From Sporothrix humicola (lineage: Eukaryota; Ascomycota; Sordariomycetes; Ophiostomatales; Ophiostomataceae), in NCBI GenBank assembly GCA_021396245.1, contig WNYE01000048.1, forward strand, positions 1-64,000: 64,000 nt of DNA, in the 5' to 3' direction. The notes under the pieces are model-generated. The model ran no database searches and had not been told where the DNA came from. It saw only the letters and a list, made by a program, of their open reading frames with translations. A program made the position numbers and the translations under genes. Within the stretch, counting starts at the first letter, position 1; the number at the start of each line of letters is the position of its first letter. Below, piece after piece: positions 33,801-43,323 of this stretch.

Positions 33801-36800
33801 TTGCAAGGCCAAGCCAATAGACCGTCGAGAGTGGTTCGTGTGTTGTTCGACGGCGTCAGTTCCATGTTTGTTAATAAAAAGGTTTTTTTTTGTGGACATC
33901 AAGATGACATGTGCTCTCATTCAAAGGCAGACTTACTGTCATCCTCTTTATTTGACCCTCAACGCGGAAGCGTGGACGGCAGGTGAGAAATATGTCGGAT
34001 TATTTTCACACAGTTCCCTGTAGAAACAAAGTGGTTTTCTTCGTTCAAGATGGGTGACCCACTGAGTCCTCCGTTAAGTAGCAATTAGCTGCCCGGCTTG
34101 GCGTCTTGAACTTCGGCGTGAATCTGTAATAGTTTAGACACTCCGCCGTCCTGGCTTCGGGCCTTGGCTTCCCGAGTCACGGGCGATTCAAAGCAGCCGC
34201 TCGCTTTGCGGTTGATTTCTTCTTTGTTTTTTCTTCCCTCCATTCCCTTCTCGACGCAGCCAGAAGACCTTGCCTGCCTGGAGTGGATTACACAGCTTGC
34301 GCACCATATACATTCATATGCAGCGGCTATTCATAGCCATCTTCAGCATCCAAACTTGGATATCCCGAGCAGGATTCGGAACAAGTGCTGGGCTTCCCCG
34401 TCCCGTGGACTGCCGCTAATGCGTGCCTGCATATTGCCAGCGGCAGAACCGCGGTTTGCGGAATATGGGACCTGTAAGGAAATGAAGTGAGAATAGTCGA
34501 GTGTCAATGAAAGGAGGACAGTGCAATGGAGACGGATGAGAATAAAGAGTAACAACGACTGGGAGGGACGCCATGAAATGTAGTGTCTCATATTGTCGCG
34601 ATTCCATCGGCAATAGCGCATGCAGGTGATTTCCAATCACGATATCACAAACATGGGGCGAGTTTTGTTGCACGTCTGCACAACTCTAACCGCGTTTGTC
34701 TGGGTACCGGTATCCTCCTCGTGCTAACGGCCGCTTGACTGTTTGAGACGAGGCCGGCTCCGTTGCCCGAAATCATCTGACACGGTGCTTGGCGGCGTCT
34801 CGGGGCCGAGATGCAAAGACCGGCTCTTTCCCCCATTCGGTTCGATTCCCTTGGCAAAAGTCGTGGCTTGATTTGCGTTATCCTTTCTCGTTAACCTGGG
34901 TCTTTCTTCGCATTTTGATGTCGTGTTGCTTTGACGCAGGTGCAGTCGCATTTCCTTGGGTTCCAATTCGACACATTGAAAAGGGAATCACACCTCTTCT
35001 CACACTCGGCACCGCTGACTGCCAGTTTCCGGTGGTTGCACTGTGCTTGTTGCATGCGGAGCGTATTCTTGGAAATATGCAGGCTGCTACACTCTATCGG
35101 AGAAGCAGCGCGCAACGGCGGCAACCGAGGGAGGGCGAGAAGTGCCAAAGAGGCAAAATATCCCGTCATTAAGACTGACGGCCACGGCCAGGCAGAACGG
35201 GCCAAAAAGGGCGAAAGAAGCAAATAGATGGCTGCATTGCGTGGTAGTGCACGACCAACAGCCAGGGTGACTGCAACGGCAGCCGCTGCACGGTGTGTGT
35301 ATGGCGTCCGTTTCTGATTGATCGAGGTGCAGCCGAGCTGTGACCAGTCAACCATCTGCCGCCGGCCGAGACGCCGTTCCAGCCCGGTATTGGAGAGAAA
35401 TCGAGAGCAAAAAATGGCACAATATTTGGGAGGCCTCGGTCTTGATATAGACCACCATCTTGTCCAGATTTTTTTTTCTTCTTTTTTTTTTCTTCCGTTT
35501 ACTTCTCTTTCTTATTTGGGGTGGTGCATGTCGAATGTCTTGTCACATTCGTGGGGATGTAAAGGGTGACCAACAATACAACGCCATTATTGAAAGAGGA
35601 AACCACTTCGTGTTCATGCCAATATGGAGACAAGACATGAATGATTCCAACAGCCCCCATCATCCTCTTGACCAGGAAGTGCTGGCAATAACCTTCTGGA
35701 TGGATGGCTGGATTTCTCAAGATGTTGTGTTGCTAGGTCGCAATACCTGAGGTGGTTGCACTGAAGTTTGCACGTCGAATGAGTCGTTGCTGCATTTCCG
35801 TGTTAGTCGCGAAGAGTGGTCCCTCATCGGCTTACTGTTTCACGGCATCGTGTAAAAAGCCAAGCCTTGAAAATTCCCGCCGACGGCACCGGACCTGCAA
35901 AAAAATGAGAGAGAAAAAAACGAAACAAAATTCTCCTCCTCGCGTGCACTGCACGAGGCCTTTGTGGCCCCTCTCTGTACCTTATTTCCTCATCAGACCC
36001 GTAAATCATCAGCATTTGGGACCCGTTGGCCACGTCGAGAACCTTTTAGCACGGTCCATCAATGAAAGGCGCTAAAATGACTGGAGACTGGAGATGTGCT
36101 TTGGAGAAGCTGGAGAAGACGTAGTCGATGGCCGACTAAGACGGATCTGCGCTTGGCTCTGCAAGCGGATTACCCAAAACGGCAATCCGCTGTTAAAAGA
36201 CACCATGCAAGTGCTTTGGGGCGAGAAAATGCCAGGTGAAGAAGCGAGATGCTTTTGAACAGATTCCGTGAGAAGAGCAGTAAAGAGAGACTCAGGTGAG
36301 GGGTCAGTCTGGCTTGCCATTTGGTTCTTACCCAAAATATCCAGTCAAAACGACTTTGAAGGCACCGCTGAAGACCCCTCTGCAGTATGCCCCTCCATTG
36401 CCCTCGAGTTGGGAACCGACTTCTCGGAGTGGGAGAAAACTGGTCCTTTGGATTGTCCTTTTGATTGTTCTCTAGAGGAGTGGCACCCCTCGGCCAGAAA
36501 GATGTTGGGAATTCTGGACTTTTGTTCCCACAATTTAATACATTCGGAGTGCCGGGAATTTGCACCTGTGTTCTTGTTAGCCCTCGCTTCTTTTGTTTCC
36601 GGTGTGATAAAAAAAAAAGGGTCCAGTACATGAAATACACTTTGATCGATGCTGAGCGACAAACTCGATGTGGAGCGGCACACGGTCTCTGCATTTCTTG
36701 TCTGTAGTCTCCATTCTGCGTTCTGTATTCTGCATGCCGTTTTACCACTCTGCAGGTCGCACCGCAGCACACATTGTGACATGACAAGCTGGGGAGCTTC

Positions 36801-37883
36801 TGGACCGTCTCCCTGTCTCCCTGTCTCCCTGTCTCCCCGGGGGAGACGCAACAAACAATGGGCACACTTACATCACTACCCACCCCTCAGCTTCACAGTG
36901 TGGGAACCAAGTTTCCGATTCGTCTGGCTTTCGAGGCTGCAGGCACTGTCGTTGTTTCAATTGGCGCGATCGTGTTCTTCGTGTAAACTCGTGTTAAGCG
37001 GGCGAGCTGTACGGAGGGAGGATTGGGACTCTGTTGAGCTTGGCACCCCATTGGACCATCGTGAGGCTCACAGAGGTGCTCAACTGCCATGAGAGAGAAC
37101 ACGATTCTCGCATTTCCGTGCTATCAACGGAAGCACCCCGTGCTGGCCGGCTTAGTCGCGTTTCGTGCTTCTTTTTCCCGGCGCCTCGACTTTTTCGGCT
37201 CTTTTGTGGCCGTTTTTTCCTCCTGACTATGGTGCCAAGAATTAGACAGGACGGGAGGGGGAGGCGACTTTGATGAAAATAGCAGCCCGTAGGTAGCCCG
37301 GCGACTAGCGCACGTCGCGAAGCAGTGTGCAATGAGTAGTGAGATGGGCAACGCCAGAGATGCAGAAAAAAGTGAAGCTAAATTGGATAGAGGAGTGAGA
37401 AAACGGACAGGGAGAAAAAAAGAGGAGAAAACAACAAGGGAGGGGGTGTGTAAGATGCGGAGGAAGTGTGGAGGAGGTGAGGAGCAAGAGCGAACAACAG
37501 CAGGCAAGAGCAGCTCGCTCTCCTTCTCTCCCATCTCGACTCCATGACGTTTATCGTGCCTTCCTTCTTTGAGATACTCCGGTCGAGCCTGCCACGCCCG
37601 TCGCGCGCCACGCTGCCTTCCAGAATTTTTTAACCTGGTCACTCATTATTCCTTCCGTAAACGGATCACTCATAATAACTCGTACTCTCGTAACAGGAGC
37701 TTGCGTGTCTGGAGACTAGACGAGACCCTCCTTCCCTTTCTGCACACCCCCGTTCACTCTTTCCTCAGCACTCCGTCACCCTTTTTTTTTTTCTCCCTCT
37801 CAGTACCTTCTTACTCTTGCTTCACAAGCTCACTCTGTACTTTCTCAACCGGGACTGCTTCTTATGTACGTTCCGGAGATCAG
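30802..37883. other. 7.1-kb gene-free stretch between divergent flavohemoglobin and SDR genes
   Basis: No family motif or spliced gene model could be built on either strand. Frames are short, Lys/Arg/Phe/Leu-rich shadows of purine or pyrimidine runs. A short CCCTGTCT tandem repeat lies near 36808-36838. A GGTTCGATTCCC near 34839 resembles a tRNA B box, but the flanks do not form a T-stem. The region may hold long regulatory sequence or non-coding RNA. Confidence 0.45.
36808..36838. repeat. 8-bp tandem repeat (TCTCCCTG-type)
   Basis: Three to four head-to-tail units of an 8-bp pyrimidine-rich motif in non-coding DNA. Confidence 0.6.
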
Positions 37884-37890
37884 TATAAAA
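37884..37890 (+). promoter_or_regulatory. TATA box for the SDR gene
   Basis: TATAAAA, 187 bp upstream of the ATG at 38071, followed by a C/T-rich tract (about 37898-37975) and an A/C-rich leader. This is a textbook filamentous-fungal core promoter for a well-expressed gene. Confidence 0.6.
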
Positions 37891-38070
37891 GCTAGCCCCC
37901 TCCTTCCTCCTTCCTCCTCCTCTTCCCCTCTCTTTTCCTCTCTCTTCTTTCATTGCACCTCTCTCCAACTTCAATCTAGAAACTTTAATACTTCAACACT
38001 TCGACACCATAACCGCCTCAACAACCAGACTCCTTTGACAACCTCACAACTCACACACTGCATATTCACA

Positions 38071-39036
38071 ATGGCTTCTTCGGTAAGACTCCCCAATGTT
38101 GCGCCGCGAGCATCTCTCAGTCAGACGATGTTGACCGGCCTGAATTGACTGCGGTCTGGCACCTGGGACTCATGCTAACAAGATACAGCTTCTCCCCGAG
38201 TTCAGCCTCAAGGACAAGGTGGTCGTGGTGTCGGGCGCTGCCCGTGGTCTTGGCCTGGTCCAGGCTGAGGCTCTCATCGAGGCCGGCGCAAAGGGTAAGC
38301 GGATCTCCTTTGTTTGCTATTTTCTACAATTTATCACTTGTATCTGACCTCACCTTTAGTCCACGCCCTCGATCGTCTTCCCGAGCCTTCTCCCGACTTC
38401 GCGCGCGTGGCCGAGCGCGCTAAAGGCCTGGGCCTCTCCCTCACATACCACCGCATCGACGTGCGTGAGGAGGAGAAGCTCAACGAGCTGATCAAGAGCA
38501 TCGCTGACGAGCACGGCCGCATTGACGGCCTGGTGGCGGCCGCGGGCATCCAGCAGGAGACCCCCGCTCTGGAGTACACTGGCGCAGATGTTGACAAGAT
38601 GATGGCAACCAACGTGACGGGTGTTTTCTTGACGGCACAGGCTGTGGCACGGCAGATGGTGCGTCTGGGACAGAAGGGCAGCATGGCCCTGATTGCGAGC
38701 ATGAGCGGCACTGTGGCCAACCGGGGCCTGATCTGCCCGGCATACAACGCCTCCAAGGCCGCTGTCATCCAGCTGGGCCGCAACCTGGCTTCGGAGTGGG
38801 GCGAGCACGGCATCCGCGTGAACACGATCTCCCCGGGCTACATTGTGACGGCTATGACCGAGGCGCTGTTCGACAAGTACCCTGAGCGCCGCGCAGACTG
38901 GGCGAACGGCAACATGCTGGGTCGCCTGAGCAAGCCGGAGGAGTACCGGGGTGCTGCCGTCTTCCTGCTCAGCGAAGCGAGCAGCTTCATGACGGGCAGC
39001 GACCTGCGCATTGACGGTGGTCACTGTGCGTGGTAG
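38071..39036 (+). CDS. short-chain dehydrogenase/reductase (polyol/ketose reductase-like)
   Basis: NAD(P)-dependent oxidoreductase of 264 aa. Exons are 38071..38082, 38189..38294 and 38360..39036. The first exon is only 12 nt (MASS). Introns have GTAAGA/GTAAGC donors and CTAAC/CTGAC branches, and phases agree (0 and 1). The Rossmann motif is SGAARGLG (Gly20, Gly24, Gly26). The catalytic set is Asn124, Ser155, Tyr168 and Lys172 (AYNASK). The closing motif SSFMTGSDLRIDGGH is intact. The closest pattern is the classical SDRs acting on arabinitol, mannitol, sorbose or xylulose in fungi; substrate choice is uncertain. Asp44 at the end of strand 2 (HALDR) favours NAD over NADP by family rule. It has its own TATA promoter. 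Confidence 0.9.
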
Positions 39037-39360
39037 ACGGGTCTAGGAGAATCGGGGGGTAATTTGGGGCTGGGCGGTTGGAAAATACCTGGGACGCGAT
39101 CACCTGGGAGGTCATTTGATTTTACATGTTAACGACTGCGTTGATTTTTGCTCAGCTTTAAGTTGAAATTTGGCGGTAATAATGAATGAGAATCTATCAA
39201 AGCAAACTGCCGTATTGAACAATCAAGGACGAGGAAAGTGAAATAAAATGTCTGAAAAAAGAAAGCAAGAACTTGAATCCAGTATGCCCAGTGCCTATGT
39301 AAACAGTAAAATGTCAAGTATAAAACAGTAAAACAACTTTTGTATAGCCGCGCCGTGAGA
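39037..39360. other. convergent 3' region, SDR / NOC2
   Basis: 324 bp between two stop codons facing each other. A/T-rich 3' UTR-like sequence with no coding feature. Confidence 0.5.
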
Positions 39361-41814
39361 TTACTCATCGTCCTCTTCTTCTTCTTCCTCCTCTTCGTCG
39401 TCTTCCTCATCCTCATTATCGTCCTCTTCCATCTCATCGACCTCGTCGTCCTCGTCATCCTCTTCCAAGTCCTCCTCATCGTCATCTTCCTCGTCTTTCT
39501 CCTCGTCCAATCTTGCCGCCTGCATTTGCTTCTTCTCCTCTTGCCTCCGTGCATCCTCCTGCTTGCGGGTCTCCTCCAGCACACGCTGACGCTCGGCACT
39601 TGCCTTGCGCTGGGCAACGACAAAGGCGCCAACGGGCGTCTTCTGCCAATCAAAGTCCTTGAGGAAGGCGTCGACCTCGGTGCGATCACGCGGCGCAAAC
39701 GTGACGTGGGCACGCTTGGACTCGATGAAAGCAGCATTGGCCTCGAGCTTCTGGACGACCAGCACAAGGCCGCTGACGACCTTGTTGTTGAGTTGGCGAC
39801 CGTTCTTGCCACCGCGCTTGCGGGCGTCCTTGATCCAGCGCTTGAGCATGATGATAACTGGCAGGGCGAACTCGGGGAAGGCGATGCTGGTGGCCCAGAG
39901 GGCAAAGTACTCGGACAGCAGCTCGACGACCTGCTCGCCGACAGCGGTCTGGTAGACGGTAGTGTGCAGAAGAGACTTGGGGGCCTTGTAGGCGACGGCA
40001 AAGTCGAGCTGCTTCTCGGTGCTGATCTTGGCGGCCTTCTTCATGTCGGCTGAGTTGAGGACCTCGATCAGAGCGGGAGCAAGAGGGATGTAGGTGCCAG
40101 TGGCACGCGAGACACGCAGCAGCGAACGGAAGAGCTGGAAGCGCAGAGGGAAGTAGGCGGCGGTGGGGATCAGGCGCATGGCACCGAGAGTGACCTGGAC
40201 GAGAGGGTAGACGAGCAGCTTGAGCTGGTTGTCGTCACCGCCAGCGTTGGCCGTGGGACTGCAGTGCTCGGCCAGGACACACGACCAGAAGTCGAGCGAG
40301 TGGACGTACTGCCAGTTATAGACGTTGCGGAAGGCGTTGTTCTGGTTGTGGACGATGCTGTTGCGCAGGTGGATGGCGAGCTGGCGGATGGAGGCGAAAG
40401 CGGTGGTGTAGCCAATGGCCGGGTCGAGGCCCCACAGCTCAGCGGCGGAGTTCTTCATCAGGTTGATGCCGGCAATGGTGTTGGCGTTGGTGGCGCGGCT
40501 GCCCTGGACGAGGCCCTGGTAGGTGGCCTTGAGCACGGCCTCGCGGACACCCTTGTCGCCGATGACCATGAGACGACGGAGGACGAGGAAGGCAGTGATA
40601 CGTGTGGTCTCGCTGCTGGCGGGCTGGGCCCAGAAACCGACGACGGTCTTGACGAGCTGCTTGAGGACCTTGCGGAAAGACAGCAGGTAGGGCAGCAGGG
40701 GCGTCAGTGCAGACAAAGTCAGCTTGAGAGTGCCGTCGTCGGACAGCGTGGACAGAAGGTGCAGAACAGAAGAGGCGAAGCTGCGGATGAGGGCAGACAG
40801 GGCCTTGAACTTCTTGCTCTCGGTCTGGACGTAGACGCGGTGGGTGGACGACTCCTTGACGGGAATGTGGTGTTGTAGGACGAGCGGGACGTGCTTGAGT
40901 GCCACAACCAGAATGTCGTGGAAGACGTCGGGGTTCTTGATGGCGAACTTCTGGGAGAGCGAGGCAGCCTCGTCGGCGTCCTCGTTCAGGTGCGCGGCGC
41001 AACGGAAGGCAAGGACAGCCTGGCGAGCGGCACGCAGCGAAAACGACTCCTCCATGGACGCCTCCCACTTGGCAATCATGGGCCGCGTGAGCTCATTGTC
41101 GCGGGGCGCCTCGGCAGCCTTGGCCTTCTTCTGCTTCTTCTTGGGACGTTTTGCGTCGTCGTCGTTCTCGTCATCATCGTCCTCCTCGTCGCTGCCGCCA
41201 AAACCGCCCACATCTGCATCCTCGTCGAAATCGAGGGCCTCGGGGTCGTTTTCCTTCAGGAACTTGTAGAACTCGGGATCCTTCTCGGCCAGGGCGTCCA
41301 TGGCCTCCTTGGTCATGCCAATATCAGCGGCGTCCAGGTCGAGATCGTCATCGTCGTCGCTCTCATCGCTTGCGGCCACAGGGTCGTAGTTGGCCTCGTT
41401 CTCGGAATCGGAGCCGCTTGCTGACAAAGCCTCGTCGTCCTCTGCTGCGGCTGCGCCGTTGCGTTTCCGCTTGCCGAGCTGTGCAGCCTTTCCCTTGCCC
41501 TTGGCCTTCTTGCCCTCATCCTTGTCCAAAATCTGGAAACCGCCCTGGAAAAAGTCGTCGACGCTCATCTCGCTGACCTTGGCGTCTGGCCGCTTGGAGC
41601 GCGGTGCCGAGCCGACGGCCTCGCCATTGGCGCCCGTGGCTGAAGCGGCGCCCTTGTAGAAAGCGGCATCCTGGCTGCGCTTTGCCTTCTTCTTCTCCTG
41701 GATCTGGTTCCGCTGCTTGATCTTGGCAGAGGCCTTGCGCTTCTCGAGAACACCCTTGAGATGCTTCTTCTCGAACTTGCGAGTCGCCTTGACGTTCTTC
41801 TTGGCGACGGCCAT
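39361..41814 (-). CDS. NOC2: nucleolar complex protein 2
   Basis: Ribosome biogenesis factor that pairs with Noc1 and Noc3 to move pre-60S particles from nucleolus to nucleoplasm. Intronless, 817 aa, from the ATG at 41814. The N-terminus is basic (MAVAKKNVKATRKFEKKHLKG). A DDFFQGGFQILDKDEGKK motif follows, then an acidic zone (about 125-225). The conserved helical Noc2 core spans about 330-700, with WQYVHSLDFWSCVLAEHC and YFPLRFQLFRSLLRVSRATGTYIPL (both cut here) recognisable. The tail after about 745 is a charged coiled-coil-like stretch ending in a pure Glu/Asp run. Length agrees with fungal orthologues. Divergent from VPS28. Confidence 0.95.
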   Translation of the reverse strand: MAVAKKNVKATRKFEKKHLKGVLEKRKASAKIKQRNQIQEKKKAKRSQDAAFYKGAASATGANGEAVGSAPRSKRPDAKVSEMSVDDFFQGGFQILDKDEGKKAKGKGKAAQLGKRKRNGAAAAEDDEALSASGSDSENEANYDPVAASDESDDDDDLDLDAADIGMTKEAMDALAEKDPEFYKFLKENDPEALDFDEDADVGGFGGSDEEDDDDENDDDAKRPKKKQKKAKAAEAPRDNELTRPMIAKWEASMEESFSLRAARQAVLAFRCAAHLNEDADEAASLSQKFAIKNPDVFHDILVVALKHVPLVLQHHIPVKESSTHRVYVQTESKKFKALSALIRSFASSVLHLLSTLSDDGTLKLTLSALTPLLPYLLSFRKVLKQLVKTVVGFWAQPASSETTRITAFLVLRRLMVIGDKGVREAVLKATYQGLVQGSRATNANTIAGINLMKNSAAELWGLDPAIGYTTAFASIRQLAIHLRNSIVHNQNNAFRNVYNWQYVHSLDFWSCVLAEHCSPTANAGGDDNQLKLLVYPLVQVTLGAMRLIPTAAYFPLRFQLFRSLLRVSRATGTYIPLAPALIEVLNSADMKKAAKISTEKQLDFAVAYKAPKSLLHTTVYQTAVGEQVVELLSEYFALWATSIAFPEFALPVIIMLKRWIKDARKRGGKNGRQLNNKVVSGLVLVVQKLEANAAFIESKRAHVTFAPRDRTEVDAFLKDFDWQKTPVGAFVVAQRKASAERQRVLEETRKQEDARRQEEKKQMQAARLDEEKDEEDDDEEDLEEDDEDDEVDEMEEDDNEDEEDDEEEEEEEEDDE

Positions 41815-42355
41815 TGTGAGGGGCGAGTGTTGTCGGAAATTGGCGGTAGGACACTCGGTGGGTGAGAATTGGTGTTTGTTGTGGAGGGAAACAAACAGAA
41901 AAGGGGTTTCAAAGTCGAAGGACCTTTGGTTGGTGATGGTCGTGGTTTCCCAAAAAACGGCAGCTAAAAAACTTCTTGCCCAAATGGCAGTTGCAACAAA
42001 AAAAAAGTTGTTATCTCAGGGTCTTATCAGGAAGGCGCTAGTCTGGAATAGAAAGGCGGTGAACTGGGCGGTCAATTCTGCCGCCAGTCTCTGAGAGGCC
42101 ATGGTGGGGTCCCTAAGATGCGCTGGAGAGAACTGGGTCAATGCCATCCGTCAGTGGGATGGAGCTCCCCTATAACTGCATCACAGTGCTGTACACTGAT
42201 CATTACGTCGATGGCCTCCTTCACACTTCGCTTCTGCCTATCCTCCTCTCCTCCTTCAGCAACTACATTCTCGAGCTGAATCGACTTTCTCAACACATTG
42301 GCCATAAACAGGCCATGCCGACCTCCCCAATATCTCCCACAGACGATTGCCGACG
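41815..42355. promoter_or_regulatory. bidirectional promoter region, NOC2 / VPS28
   Basis: 541 bp between divergent start codons. No TATA element is obvious. A CCCACAG near 42337-42343 resembles a splice acceptor just before the VPS28 start, but no matching coding exon is seen upstream. Confidence 0.45.
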
Positions 42356-43218
42356 ATGATGCCCCGGCAGTCGTACGCACCGCTGCCGCCCAGCTACGTG
42401 CCGAACACGGCGCTGTCGGCGACGATCAGTCTCGACGAAGAAGTCAAGCTCACAGAGACGCGCGCCGAGCGCGACTTACAAGAGTCGCTAGCAGAGATCT
42501 TTAGCATCATTGTGACGATCGACGAGCTCGAAAAGGCGTTCCTCAAGGATGCGGTGCCCGAAGCCGACTACACAGAAATCTGCGAGCGGTCGCTCAAGCA
42601 GTACAACTCGATTTTGAAGGACGAGACGGTCGCGGCAGCATATGGCAGCCTCGACGAGTTCAAACAAGAATGGGATGTACGTACAGTGCAGCGGACATCA
42701 TCATATTTATTCCCCGGTTCTCTTGACTGACATGCCCTCTCATCTAGCTCGAAGTCCCTCGCGCGACAGAACGGATAAGGGCCGGTATGCCATCAACTGC
42801 GTTGGTTGCTGGCAGCGGAGGGGGTGGCGGTGGAAGCGGTGGTAATGGGAACGGCCATGGAAACGGCGATGGCGGCAGCGGTGGTGGTATCGGTGGTCTT
42901 TCGAGTGGCGGCGGCGGCGGCGGTAATGCGCCAGGCGGCGCGTTGATTCTTGAGGCGACACAGGACTTTATTACATTTTTGGATGCGTTACGGCTGGGTC
43001 TGTTGGCCAAAGACCAGTTGCATCCGCTGCTGACCGACGTGATCCACGCCGTCAACAAGGTCACGGACCGCGACTTTGAGAACCGGGGCAAGATCGTGCA
43101 GTGGCTGATTACGCTGAACCAGATGAAGGCGACAGACGTGCTGGACGAGAGCCAGGCACGCGAGCTGGAACTGGATATCAACTCGGCATACCAAGGTTTC
43201 AAGAGCACATTAACATAG
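42356..43218 (+). CDS. VPS28: ESCRT-I subunit Vps28 with glycine-rich linker
   Basis: Component of the endosomal ESCRT-I complex that sorts ubiquitinated cargo into multivesicular bodies. Exons are 42356..42676 and 42748..43218, giving 263 aa; intron donor GTACGT, branch CTGAC, phase 0. The N-terminal core (about 7-120) carries the family signatures YVPNTALSATISLDEEVKL and ESLAEIFSIIVTIDELEKAFLKD. The C-terminal helical domain (about 172-262) has FLDALRLGLLAKDQLHPLL and the KIVQWLITLNQMKA stretch, closing with AYQGFKSTL. Between them lies a roughly 43-residue Gly/Asn/Ser linker (129-171), longer and purer than usual. The start ATGATG has two possible Met codons 3 bp apart. Convergent with MDM12, only 105 bp between stops. 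Confidence 0.94.
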
Positions 43219-43323
43219 GGCGCTGGATGGGTGTTTGGTTCTTTCTTTATGTACAAGATATATATTTATTTAGAGCTTTTTACAATAGCTTTTTTTCTTT
43301 CGTTATTTTGCCCAACATATGGT

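Noticed and set aside
34839..34850. GGTTCGATTCCC resembling a tRNA B box
   Set aside because: Flanking bases cannot form the 5-bp T-stem, and no A box or acceptor pairing is found upstream.
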